A DNA stretch of 28,155 nt from an uncultured Muribaculaceae bacterium (GTDB taxonomy: Bacteria; Bacteroidota; Bacteroidia; Bacteroidales; Muribaculaceae), in the NCBI GenBank assembly GCA_910579305.1, contig CAJTTA010000028.1:1-28155 (forward strand). Reading direction: 5' to 3'. Shown here in pieces: positions 1 through 8,200 of the stretch. The translations under genes were made by a program, and so were the position numbers. Below the pieces are notes generated by a model. It saw only the letters and a list, made by a program, of their open reading frames with translations, was not told the DNA's origin and did not search any database. The stretch's first letter is position 1; every line of letters starts with the position of its first letter.

Positions 1-52
1 GATATATTAACTTAACTTTCAACTACTTCGGTAATTTTTACCGAATCATTGT
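1..52. repeat. Terminal repeat, left copy (inverted match to 28103-28154)
   Basis: All 52 bases match the reverse complement of 28103-28154 without a mismatch, and similarity stops abruptly at base 53. Inside is a perfect hairpin at 29-47, TTCGGTAATTTTTACCGAA, with 8-bp arms and a 3-base loop. No transposase or recombinase gene is inside the window. Because the repeat runs to the very edge, its full length is unknown. It could be the end of an insertion sequence, an inversion site or a dispersed palindromic element. Contig ends often fall in such repeats. Confidence 0.9.
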
Positions 53-164
53 AACATAATAAAAATCGGATAAATTATAGTTATTTAACAATATTGCTCT
101 TTATAGCTACTAATATTAACCTTTATTTGCAGTATAGCATCTAATCTTCAGGTTCCCGATATCT

Positions 165-1286
165 ATGGCAGGCATATACATTCACATTCCCTATTGTGCG
201 AAAAAGTGCATATATTGCGATTTCTACAGCATTGGGGCGCGCAATGCTCCCTGGAAGGATTATGTTTCGGCTCTTCTCAGAGAGTTGCACATGCGCATAG
301 GCGAGCTCAGGGGTGAGAAAGTAACTACTATATATATAGGTGGGGGCACTCCATCACTCATGCCGCAGGCTGATTTCAGGCGTCTTGCCGCAGCTTTGCG
401 TGATGTGGCTCCCGAGGTTGAGGAATTTACTGTGGAGGTCAATCCCGATGATGTCTCTGCGGCGCTTGTAGACTTATATAAGGAGTGCGGGATAAGTAGA
501 GTGAGCATGGGGGTGCAGAGCTTCGATGATGCGGAGCTGAAGATGGTGCGGCGGCGTCACACGTCGGCACAGGCTCTGGAGGCCTATGCCCTGCTCAGAG
601 GCATAGGCAATGTGAGCATCGACCTGATATTCGGCCTTCCGGGGCAGACGCCCGAAAGCTGGGAGCGTACTCTGGCCCGGGCCATAGCTCTTCGCCCCGA
701 GCACATCTCTGCCTATTCACTCATGTGGGAAGAGGGCACCCCGCTGGCCCTAATGCGCAGACAAGGGCGTCTCTCAGAGTTGCCCGAGGGATGGAGTCTT
801 GCCATGTATTCCGCTCTCACAGAGGCTCTTGAGAAGGCCGGATATGTGCACTATGAGATAAGCAATTACTCGCTTCCCGGCCGGGAATCCCGCCATAATT
901 CCTCCTATTGGGGGGGCACGCCCTATCTCGGGCTTGGGGCCGGCGCCCACAGCTATGACGGCCAATGTCAGCGTCGCTCAAATCCCTGCGATGCCGCGGC
1001 CTTCATCCATCATTATAGTGACAGTAATCCCGGCCCGTTCTTCATTACCGAAGAACTGAGCCGGGAGGAAATAAGGGAGGAATATGTGATGACACGGCTG
1101 CGCACGGCAGCAGGAATAGATGTAGAGGAATACTCGCGTCTCTTCGGGCGCGAGGCCCTCGGGCAGCTTCTTGCAAGCGCGGAGCCTCACCTGAGGCGCG
1201 GGCATCTCTCAGAGAGCGGAACGCATATACGTCTTAGCCGCGAGGCAGTGATGATGCTCGATTCAGTCACCGTGGATCTTCTCTGA
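165..1286 (+). CDS. hemW: HemW, radical SAM heme chaperone
   Basis: A cytoplasmic radical SAM protein of the coproporphyrinogen III dehydrogenase-like family. HemW members bind heme and are thought to deliver it to respiratory enzymes rather than act as HemN. The cluster motif CX3CX2C is at Cys11, Cys15 and Cys18 (YCAKKCIYCDF), followed by the SAM-binding GGGTPS motif near residue 65 and the VQSFDD and SYSLMWEEGTPL signatures. At 373 residues it has the length of HemW, not the roughly 450 of HemN, and it lacks the N-terminal HemN extension. The ATG at 165 puts the cluster motif at the usual position. It is the only plus-strand gene here, and its last 24 bases overlap the end of folK on the other strand. 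No clear promoter was found upstream; the best candidate, TTTATTTG at 122-129, has no partner TTTG. Confidence 0.93.
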   Translation: MAGIYIHIPYCAKKCIYCDFYSIGARNAPWKDYVSALLRELHMRIGELRGEKVTTIYIGGGTPSLMPQADFRRLAAALRDVAPEVEEFTVEVNPDDVSAALVDLYKECGISRVSMGVQSFDDAELKMVRRRHTSAQALEAYALLRGIGNVSIDLIFGLPGQTPESWERTLARAIALRPEHISAYSLMWEEGTPLALMRRQGRLSELPEGWSLAMYSALTEALEKAGYVHYEISNYSLPGRESRHNSSYWGGTPYLGLGAGAHSYDGQCQRRSNPCDAAAFIHHYSDSNPGPFFITEELSREEIREEYVMTRLRTAAGIDVEEYSRLFGREALGQLLASAEPHLRRGHLSESGTHIRLSREAVMMLDSVTVDLL

Positions 1287-1688
1287 CACCTCCCTGAAGG
1301 GAAGCAGGAAGAAATCGCGGTCATGCAGGTGAGGGTGGGGGAGCGTGAGTCGTGGGGAATGCATCTCTATCCCCTCTATATGCACGATGTCGATGTCGAT
1401 TATGCGGTCGGCATAGCTGCCGTCGGGATTTCTGTGGGAAGCCGGGCTTATTGACCGCTCCACCTCCTGCATGGCATCGAGCACCTCAAGCGGGGAGCTT
1501 GCTCCCGAGTCGAAAGCCGCGCACAGATTAAGGAATCCATGCTCGCTGGCGAAGCCCCAGGGTTCGCTCTCCACCGTGCTGCTCACGGCAAGCAACCGAT
1601 ATCCGGCGGCCACCCCTGCGAGCGCGCGGCTCAGATTGGAGTGGCGGTCGCCAAGATTGGTGCCTATGTTGACATATACGGTACTCAC
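1263..1688 (-). CDS. folK: FolK, hydroxymethyldihydropterin pyrophosphokinase
   Basis: Transfers pyrophosphate from ATP to 6-hydroxymethyl-7,8-dihydropterin in folate biosynthesis, in the cytoplasm. The 141-residue protein shows the family landmarks in order: GTNLGDR near residue 9, ESEPWGF near 42, the RNPDGSYADRIIDIDIV signature near 86-102 with metal-binding Asp residues, and LTLPHPHLHDRDF near 114. Length is normal for a single-domain FolK with no FolB or FolP fusion. It is the last gene of the DUF3256-gltX-folK unit, 17 bases after gltX, and overlaps the convergent hemW by 24 bases, so its C-terminal codons are read in both directions. Confidence 0.95.
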   Translation of the reverse strand: MSTVYVNIGTNLGDRHSNLSRALAGVAAGYRLLAVSSTVESEPWGFASEHGFLNLCAAFDSGASSPLEVLDAMQEVERSISPASHRNPDGSYADRIIDIDIVHIEGIEMHSPRLTLPHPHLHDRDFFLLPFREVSEKIHGD

Positions 1689-1705
1689 ACGATTATGGTG
1701 CTTCT

Positions 1706-3223
1706 TCAGCCGAGACGTTCTATGGCACGATGCACACGGGCTATGACCTCCTGCTTCTCCATCAGCTCTGTGATGTCAAACATGTGAGGCCCGTGGCAGG
1801 CGCCCACCACAGCCAGGCGGAAGGCATTCATCACATTGCCCAGATGATAACCTTTGTCGGCAATCCAGCCAAGCACTATCTTCTCGGCATTGGCACTGGT
1901 CATGTCATCGATCGACTCCAGCACGCCTGTGAGTTCCTCCATGATCTGCGGCATTCCCTCTTTCCAGCGCTTCTTCACATCCTTCTCGGCATATTCCTCA
2001 GGAGCCTTGAAGAAGAAGTCTCCCTCGCGCCACAGGTCGGCCACAAAGTCTATGCGCCCCTTGAGCATGCCGGCCACCCGCTCCACATAGGCGCGTGGCG
2101 CGTCTCCATATCCGTGGGCCTCAAGCACCGGGAGAAACAGCTCGGCAAGCCTCTCGTTGGGCATGGACTTGAGATACTCGTGATTGAACCAGATTCCTTT
2201 CTTATAGTCAAACTTCGCGCCGGCCTTGGAGCAATGGTCGAAGGAGAATTTCTCCGTCAGTTCCTCCATACTCATCACCTCGGTGTCATCACCGGGGTTC
2301 CATCCGAGCAGAGCGAGGAAATTGACCACAGCCTCAGGCAGATAGCCCTTCTCGCGATAGCCGGCAGAGATAGCTCCCGAGGCAGGATCCTTCCAGTCGA
2401 GAGGGAAGACAGGGAAGCCGAGCTTGTCGCCGTCGCGCTTCGAGAGCTTTCCATTGCCCACCGGCTTGAGCAGCAGAGGCAGATGCACGAAAGCAGGCAT
2501 GGAGTCGGCCCAGCCGAGAGCCTCATATAGAAGCACATGAAGCGGTGCCGAGGGCAGCCACTCCTCGCCGCGTATCACGTGGGAGACCTCCATGAGATGG
2601 TCATCCACAATGTTGGCCATGTGATAAGTGGGCAGGTCATCGGCACTCTTATAGAGCACCTTGTCATCGAGTATCGAGGAATTGATCGTGACCTTGCCGC
2701 GCACCAGGTCATCAACTACCACATCGCGCCCCGGCTCTATCTTGAAGCGCACAACATATTGCGTGCCCGCATTGATGAGGCGTCTCACCTCCTCTTCGCT
2801 CATCGTGAGCGAATTGCGCATCTGCATGCGGGTCGAGGCGTCATACTGGAAGTTGGGCGTGGCCTCACGCGCGGCAGCCAGCTCCTGCGGGGTGTCGAAG
2901 GCTATATAGGCGCGTCCGGCCTCAAGGAGCTGATCCACATACCGGCGGTAAATGTCACGGCGCTCACTCTGGCGATAGGGGCCGTGAGGGCCCCCCACGC
3001 CCACACCCTCATCGATGGTGACGCCGAGCCACCCGAGGCTTTCTATGATATATTCCTCGGCACCCGGCACAAAACGCTGGGAGTCGGTATCCTCAATACG
3101 CAGAATCATAGTGCCCCCATGGCGGCGGGCATACAGATAGTTGAAGAGAGCGGTGCGGACGCCGCCTATATGCAGCGGGCCCGTAGGTGATGGTGCGAAG
3201 CGCACTCTTACCGGTTTAGTCAT
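1706..3223 (-). CDS. gltX: Glutamate--tRNA ligase
   Basis: Class I aminoacyl-tRNA synthetase charging tRNA-Glu. The HIGH-type motif is PLHIGG at residues 16-21, preceded by RFAPSPTG. The KMSKS-type loop is KLSKRDG near residue 258. Length (505) is that of a full bacterial GluRS with C-terminal anticodon-binding domain. The ATG at 3223 places the catalytic motif at the standard distance from the N terminus. It lies 18 bases after the DUF3256 gene and 17 before folK, so the three are probably cotranscribed. I cannot tell from motifs alone whether it also charges tRNA-Gln; the discriminating form is normally a second paralogue. Confidence 0.96.
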   Translation of the reverse strand: MTKPVRVRFAPSPTGPLHIGGVRTALFNYLYARRHGGTMILRIEDTDSQRFVPGAEEYIIESLGWLGVTIDEGVGVGGPHGPYRQSERRDIYRRYVDQLLEAGRAYIAFDTPQELAAAREATPNFQYDASTRMQMRNSLTMSEEEVRRLINAGTQYVVRFKIEPGRDVVVDDLVRGKVTINSSILDDKVLYKSADDLPTYHMANIVDDHLMEVSHVIRGEEWLPSAPLHVLLYEALGWADSMPAFVHLPLLLKPVGNGKLSKRDGDKLGFPVFPLDWKDPASGAISAGYREKGYLPEAVVNFLALLGWNPGDDTEVMSMEELTEKFSFDHCSKAGAKFDYKKGIWFNHEYLKSMPNERLAELFLPVLEAHGYGDAPRAYVERVAGMLKGRIDFVADLWREGDFFFKAPEEYAEKDVKKRWKEGMPQIMEELTGVLESIDDMTSANAEKIVLGWIADKGYHLGNVMNAFRLAVVGACHGPHMFDITELMEKQEVIARVHRAIERLG

Positions 3224-3241
3224 ATTGATATATAGGTATTA

Positions 3242-3904
3242 TCATTTGCGGGGAAGGCTGAACCTGTGGCCATCCCATGTATAAATAAGTGATTCGGTGG
3301 CAATAAATGGCTTTATGCGGGCAAAATCCTCTTCCGTCATCGATCCCTCCACATTCAGGCGTGCGGTGAGTGTGGCCCCTGTGGAGGAAGGCTCAAGCTC
3401 ATAGCTCACAAGCAGGAAGGGCACAAGCTGCTGCATGGCCCTGGCCTCCTTGCTCTTCACCATAAACGCTTCCAGCTCCGGCTCCTTGAAATATCTCTTC
3501 AGAGGCAGCTCCCGCAAGGCAGCGTCGTAGAACAGGAGCTGAGAGTCGGGACTGTCGCCTCCGTCGACAGTGTACACCACCGCGGCCACACGCTGCTTTC
3601 CGCAAGGGAGCACACACATCTGCACATCGCTTGCAGCAGAGACAGTCACTCTGGCATAAGAGGCCGTGAGCGAGTCAAGCGAGCAATAGCCCCTAAGTGA
3701 ATTCAAGGGGCGATACTTCTGTCCCGCCTCGTAATAATCCACCATGTCCACACGTGTGGACTCCGGGATGAGCTGCAGGGCATCGCCCGGCAGATGAAGA
3801 AAAAGATATTTGCCGGAGAGAGAGTCTGCGGCCTCATAGCTATGCGCACGGAATCCTGCAAAAGAGCAGAGAATCGCCAGCAATAAGGTGATGTATTTAG
3901 CCAT
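3242..3904 (-). CDS. DUF3256 family secreted protein
   Basis: A 220-residue protein with an N-terminal signal peptide (MAKYITLLLAILCSFAGFRA), so probably periplasmic. The stretch near residues 38-65, with LQLIPESTRVDMVDYYEAG, resembles the conserved core of DUF3256, a family of unknown function found in Bacteroidales. The family assignment is from memory of the pattern and has not been searched. There is no lipobox and no membrane segment beyond the signal. It is the first gene of the operon with gltX and folK, 18 bases upstream of gltX, and has a good promoter about 130 bases upstream. The link to translation and folate genes says little about its function; the arrangement may only reflect shared expression. 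Confidence 0.75.
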   Translation of the reverse strand: MAKYITLLLAILCSFAGFRAHSYEAADSLSGKYLFLHLPGDALQLIPESTRVDMVDYYEAGQKYRPLNSLRGYCSLDSLTASYARVTVSAASDVQMCVLPCGKQRVAAVVYTVDGGDSPDSQLLFYDAALRELPLKRYFKEPELEAFMVKSKEARAMQQLVPFLLVSYELEPSSTGATLTARLNVEGSMTEEDFARIKPFIATESLIYTWDGHRFSLPRK

Positions 3905-3995
3905 TATATGTGTTTCTGATTAATGAGATTATAATACTGATAAGGAAGTTCCGTCCTCAGAATATAAAACGCCTCACAGGGCAAAAAGTCGCTCC

Positions 3996-4021
3996 CGGCA
4001 TGCTTGAAAATATGCATGCCG
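3996..4021 (-). other. Hairpin in the leader of the DUF3256 operon
   Basis: CGGCATGC and GCATGCCG form a perfect 8-bp stem around a 10-base loop. It begins shortly after the predicted transcription start and about 90 bases before the start codon. It matches no riboswitch I recognise and may only stabilise the mRNA 5' end. Confidence 0.5.
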
Positions 4022-4034
4022 CGCCACCGATTGG

Positions 4035-4066
4035 CAAAGATACTCAAAAAATCATTTGCCTCCAAA
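4035..4066 (-). promoter_or_regulatory. Bacteroidetes-type promoter for DUF3256-gltX-folK
   Basis: On the minus strand the -33 element TTTG (4063-4066) and the -7 element TATCTTTG (4035-4042, exact match to TAnnTTTG) are 20 bases apart, the spacing of the primary Bacteroidetes sigma factor. Transcription should start near 4028, giving a leader of about 120 bases. Confidence 0.7.
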
Positions 4067-4167
4067 AAGATAAACACTTATTTTAGGAAAAGACACCCTC
4101 CCTCCATTCTCCTTGAAATATCACTGCCTGCCCATTACCGCTACACACCTGTCATACCCATCTATGC

Positions 4168-4227
4168 ATATCTCAACCCTGCCCGGGCGGAGGCCTTAAA
4201 ACCTATGCCCGGGCAGGGTTGAGATAT
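4168..4227. terminator. Long perfect hairpin downstream of the lipoprotein gene
   Basis: Arms 4168-4188 and 4207-4227 are perfectly complementary over 21 bp with a GC-rich core (CCCTGCCCGGGC) and an 18-base loop. It begins 57 bases past the lipoprotein stop codon and probably marks the end of that transcript. Neither strand has a U tract after the stem, so it is not a textbook intrinsic terminator and may instead be a 3'-end-protecting structure. Confidence 0.5.
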
Positions 4228-4284
4228 TATTGCGGTCATGCCGCTATGTCAGGCGTTATTACCGGATATGCGCCACAGGCAGAA

Positions 4285-4893
4285 TCATTTTCCGGCCGAA
4301 GGAATGCCGTATACCGGGCCATCAATCACAGGATACTGCGACCAATAGTTGTCCGCATCCTCCTCGGCTACAGGGTGATAGATGCATCTTGCGTAAGAAC
4401 CCTCATCCCTCTTTCCGGTATAATCAAATTCTATGCCATTCTCGTACTCGTAAAATCCTTCATGCAATATACCGAAATCCTTTCGGATAATTATTTCATT
4501 TTCAGAAATAGATTCTATATAGCAACGATTATCTTCATTAAAAAAGGATGATATATAGAAATAAAGCATTCCCGTCTTCTCATCGTATGTCCATAGCATT
4601 GTATGACGCCTGGGTTTTGCCATATAATAATATGCTGCAAACAGGCAATCATTATCTCTGAGCAGAAATCCCGAGGGTTGATAAGTATATCCACCTGAAA
4701 TTCCACACCAATCGAAGGAATTACCACGGGAGTCAATATATTTCACATCATCGGCTTTCCAGGTACGCCCTTTTGCAATACGCTCAAACTCCGTCTTGTC
4801 TGGGTACTCGCTTGCCGGATTCTTCGGCTCGTCATCGCTGCAGGCACCGAGAAGCACCGCCGGCAGCAGATATATTAAATACTTGCTCTTCAT
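4285..4893 (-). CDS. Putative surface-exposed lipoprotein, function unknown
   Basis: A 202-residue protein starting MKSKYLIYLLPAVLLGAC with a lipobox (LGAC, Cys18), so it should be lipidated by signal peptidase II. The residues just after the cysteine, SDDEP, are acidic and resemble the Bacteroidetes lipoprotein export signal that sends lipoproteins to the cell surface. The mature part is rich in Tyr, Asp and aromatic residues and looks like a beta-rich small domain; I recognise no family. I prefer the ATG at 4893 to a TTG two codons upstream because it gives a standard signal peptide. It appears monocistronic, with its own promoter (4924-4955). Base composition is AT-richer than the neighbouring housekeeping genes, which may reflect faster turnover or transfer. 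Confidence 0.8.
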   Translation of the reverse strand: MKSKYLIYLLPAVLLGACSDDEPKNPASEYPDKTEFERIAKGRTWKADDVKYIDSRGNSFDWCGISGGYTYQPSGFLLRDNDCLFAAYYYMAKPRRHTMLWTYDEKTGMLYFYISSFFNEDNRCYIESISENEIIIRKDFGILHEGFYEYENGIEFDYTGKRDEGSYARCIYHPVAEEDADNYWSQYPVIDGPVYGIPSAGK

Positions 4894-4923
4894 AAGCAAT
4901 AAGAATTAGTTATTAAAACTGCT

Positions 4924-4955
4924 CAAAGGTAATCAAACATTTTTAGAAATCCAAA
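4924..4955 (-). promoter_or_regulatory. Bacteroidetes-type promoter for the lipoprotein gene
   Basis: Minus-strand TTTG (4952-4955), a 20-base spacer and TACCTTTG (4924-4931, exact TAnnTTTG). The start codon is about 30 bases downstream of the -7 element, giving a short leader. Confidence 0.7.
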
Positions 4956-5173
4956 TAAATTTTATATATTTTTTTTACTATATTTGACCAATGTGTACTA
5001 AATCAAATTGTTATGTGTTCAATTTTATATTGAGGCCGATGCAGGGTTTCATGTCTATTTGTCGATTTATATATTGATTATAGTATCGTTTGATAAATTG
5101 ACAGTCTGTTTATGTGTCTGTTTTGTCAGTTGTGTTTATCAGCAGAGCGTATTTATTCCGGGATGATATGCCG

Positions 5174-5216
5174 AAAAAAATCAAGGATGACCTCGGGTCA
5201 ACCGGGCCATCCTTGA
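5174..5216 (-). terminator. Intrinsic terminator of the T9SS surface-protein gene
   Basis: Read on the minus strand, TCAAGGATG (5216-5208) pairs perfectly with CATCCTTGA (5189-5181). The inner part can add a few GC pairs, and the stem is followed at once by seven T residues (5180-5174). It begins 22 bases past the stop codon. This is the one classic stem-plus-U-tract terminator in the window. Confidence 0.85.
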
Positions 5217-5238
5217 AGATATGGGAATGATTAAGGGA

Positions 5239-8200
5239 TTATTTTACTATCACCTTGCAGTTGCGGTTATTTACGCGCACTGCGTATACGCCGGGAGCAG
5301 CTGCTATGCGGCCGGCTTCGCCATTGTAGATTACACGGCCTTGCATATCTATGACAGTGACTTGAGCGTCGGTGCCGCTCACGATTATTTCTCCGCGCAT
5401 GCCTCTCACTGTGATTGAACCCATTACGGAGTCAATGCCGGTGCCGTGAGGATATACAACGTTGCTGGGTTTAGACTCACCTTCTTTGTAAACGGCAGTC
5501 ACGATGTAAGCGGCCTCGGGCACATACTCCGGATCGGTGAATGTAGTAGAGGTGAGGGGCTTGTCGTTGAGCTTCTCGCCGTTGCGATAGATGTTGTAGC
5601 CCTCCACCAGGAGAGGTTCGGCGTGGGCAGGAATATAGGAGAAGTCATCAAGCATGATCATGAATGTGTCACAGCTCACGAAGCGCACTGCGAAATACTT
5701 GGCTCCCTGAGGAACAGAGAAGCTGTACTTGGACCATACGTATTCCTTCTGTGCGTTCATTGTCACGCTTATACCCTCGAAGCGGGTCACTGCAGTGAAG
5801 CTTTCAGGCTTGGTGTCGGTAGTGGAATAGAGCACCTCGAGCATCTCCGGATATTCGGGAGAATATGCGCGGGCATAGAATGAGATGGTCTGGGCGCAGC
5901 CTGCGAGTTCGGGAGAGATGGCCCAGTCATCGTTGGCTGCCAGATTGCTGTTGAACAGAGCTGCCAGACACTGGTTGCCGCTGTGTGCCTTGAACGAGGT
6001 GTCGAAGTTGGGGTGAGTGTAGTCAAGCACAAAGAAAGAAGAGGTGCTGGGACTCTCGATGTTGGGAATTTCCAGATTCTGGAATCCTCCCACCATCTGG
6101 TTGTCACGGTCGATGAATATCCAGTCGCCGGTGTCGCCTATGTTCATGTTGGCGAAGGAGCCGAGCTCCTCAAGGCTGTCCAGTATGGCCGCTCCGCTGT
6201 CTTCTGTATCCGGAGCCGACCAGTTGAGTGTCACGCTCTTATCGGAAGCAACCTCGGCACTGAGGTCATTCACGGCCGGATAGGAGGGATGATCCACCTT
6301 CACGAAGTCGATCATGTGATTGTTAGTCCAGTCATTGTCATCAGCGCAGTTGACAACAGCCATGATTTTCAGCTCATCGGCGGCAAGCTTGTCCACCACA
6401 AGGTTATGGGAGAAGGACTGCTTGGATGCAGAGGCGAGGGTAACGTCTTGGGATATGTAGACCTGTACGTCGTTCAAATATATTGTCACGCTGCAGGTCT
6501 GAGAGTCCACACCACGGTTCTCCACCGTTGCATTTACGGCGAGAGTCTCGCCGGGTATTACATTTTCAGGCAGAGATAGAGATATAGAGAGATCCTTGTC
6601 GAGCATCGACTGTATGCTCATGTTGTCGATGAATTCATTGGGATATATGCCCATGATCTTGACATTGACGGCAATCTGCACATTCTTGCCCTTATAGGCA
6701 TCGAGAGGGAGCACCACACGGTTCCAGGAGCCTACGGTGGCGTTGCCTATAATTTCGGGCTGCCCGAGAGGCTCAAAGCGGCCAGAGCCATCGTTGATGT
6801 ACACCTGATAGTAGTTGGGGTCATCGGCCGCCTGGCAATAATAATAGTAGGAGAATACCGGACTCTTCACATCGGCGGGAATAGAGATATAGCCGGTGAA
6901 GATACGGCTTTCATCGCCCGGATTGGAGGCCTGGCATGCACCGAAGGCACCGTCGTTGTCCTGGCTGGTTATTCCCTGCATGTTGGTGTCGTCGGCTATC
7001 GTCCACTGCATCTCGCCCTCAACGTCGATAATGCCGAGCAGTTGGTTGATCTTGAAGCTTTCATTATAGGGCATGTCGTAGGCGGCGCCTATAGGAGTAG
7101 GATCGGCTACAGTGCCCGGGCCGCTGCCTGACTTGTTGGTGGCAATTACGGCAAACTGTGCGAAGCTCTGAGGAGCATTGGCCTCACAGACACGCAAGGT
7201 GTAGGTAGTCTCGGTGATGTCGGGAGAGGCCGGCGCCCATCTGTTCTGAGCGGAGTCATACATGAGCACAGTGTATACCACATCGGAGATGGGCACACCA
7301 TTTACGTCTTCGGTCACGGGAGTCCAGTTCACTATCACCTCGCCGCCGTCAGCGCCACGGGCCACCAGCACCTCGGCAGGAGCTGCGGGATTTTTGACAC
7401 CGACATAGACACTGGCCTTCGCTGAGACGCCCTGTCCGCTTGAGTTGACAGGCACCACAGTATAGGTCACCAAGCCTGAACCGGCATTCTTGTCCTCATA
7501 CTTGGCAGCCTTGCCGGGCTCGGGATTTACCGAGCCTATCATCTCTTCTCCGCGATAGATCTCGACTCTGTCGAGGTCGGCGAGCACCGCACCCTTCAGG
7601 TCAAGCGCCGGAGCGGTGAACTCTATGGTCACCTCCTCTTCGCCGGCGGCGCCGGGAGTGAGCTTGAGATTATTGACTGCTGCCGGAGCTGTAGTGGCTA
7701 TGGCAGCGGAGATTGACATGTCGCTCACATAGAGGCGATAGCTGTTGACAGGAGATGTGGCCTTGATGGCGAAATAGTAGATGCCGTCTTCCTCGGGAAT
7801 GAACATGATTCTCTCGCGATCTCCCAGAAGGACGTCGTCGTCATTTATGCCATATACCGTATTGGTCTCAGTCTCCTCCTTGAGCACCTTGCTCAGGCCT
7901 TCCACTGTGGGTGTCTTGCCCACTACCACCATGTAGGTTTCGGGATAATTCACACCCTCCACGCCTGTGATGAAATTGAAGAAATAGGCCTTGTTCTTCT
8001 CCAGGCGGGCACCCGGAAGCACGAGATAGTCATCACCCTTCTGGGTGTCGCTCCAGTTGTAGCACATGGCCCCCTTGCCGCGTGTAGTGTTGAAAGTCCA
8101 AGTGGCACTGTCATGATTATTGTTGATCACCAAGAGTGAGCGGGCATCGGCCACATTGTCGAGAGGCAGCTCATAGGGGGGCAAGATGCATCCGAGAAGC

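Larger units (their letters stand above)
3905..4284. other. Intergenic region with promoter and two hairpins
   Basis: No credible coding sequence: the short open frames lack family features and cross the hairpin. The segment holds the promoter (4035-4066) and a long leader for the DUF3256 operon, a small leader hairpin (3996-4021) and a 21-bp-stem hairpin (4168-4227) between the lipoprotein gene and that promoter. Confidence 0.7.
4894..5238. other. AT-rich intergenic region
   Basis: It contains the lipoprotein promoter near its left end and the terminator of the large surface-protein gene at its right end. Between about 4960 and 5170 I see only AT-rich sequence with no credible open frame, RNA fold or repeat. 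Confidence 0.6.

Noticed and set aside
4004..4551. Small plus-strand open frames (4004-4222, 4219-4551, 4230-4490)
   Set aside because: They cross the promoter, the 21-bp-stem hairpin or the lipoprotein gene on the other strand, overlap one another and show no signal peptide or domain.
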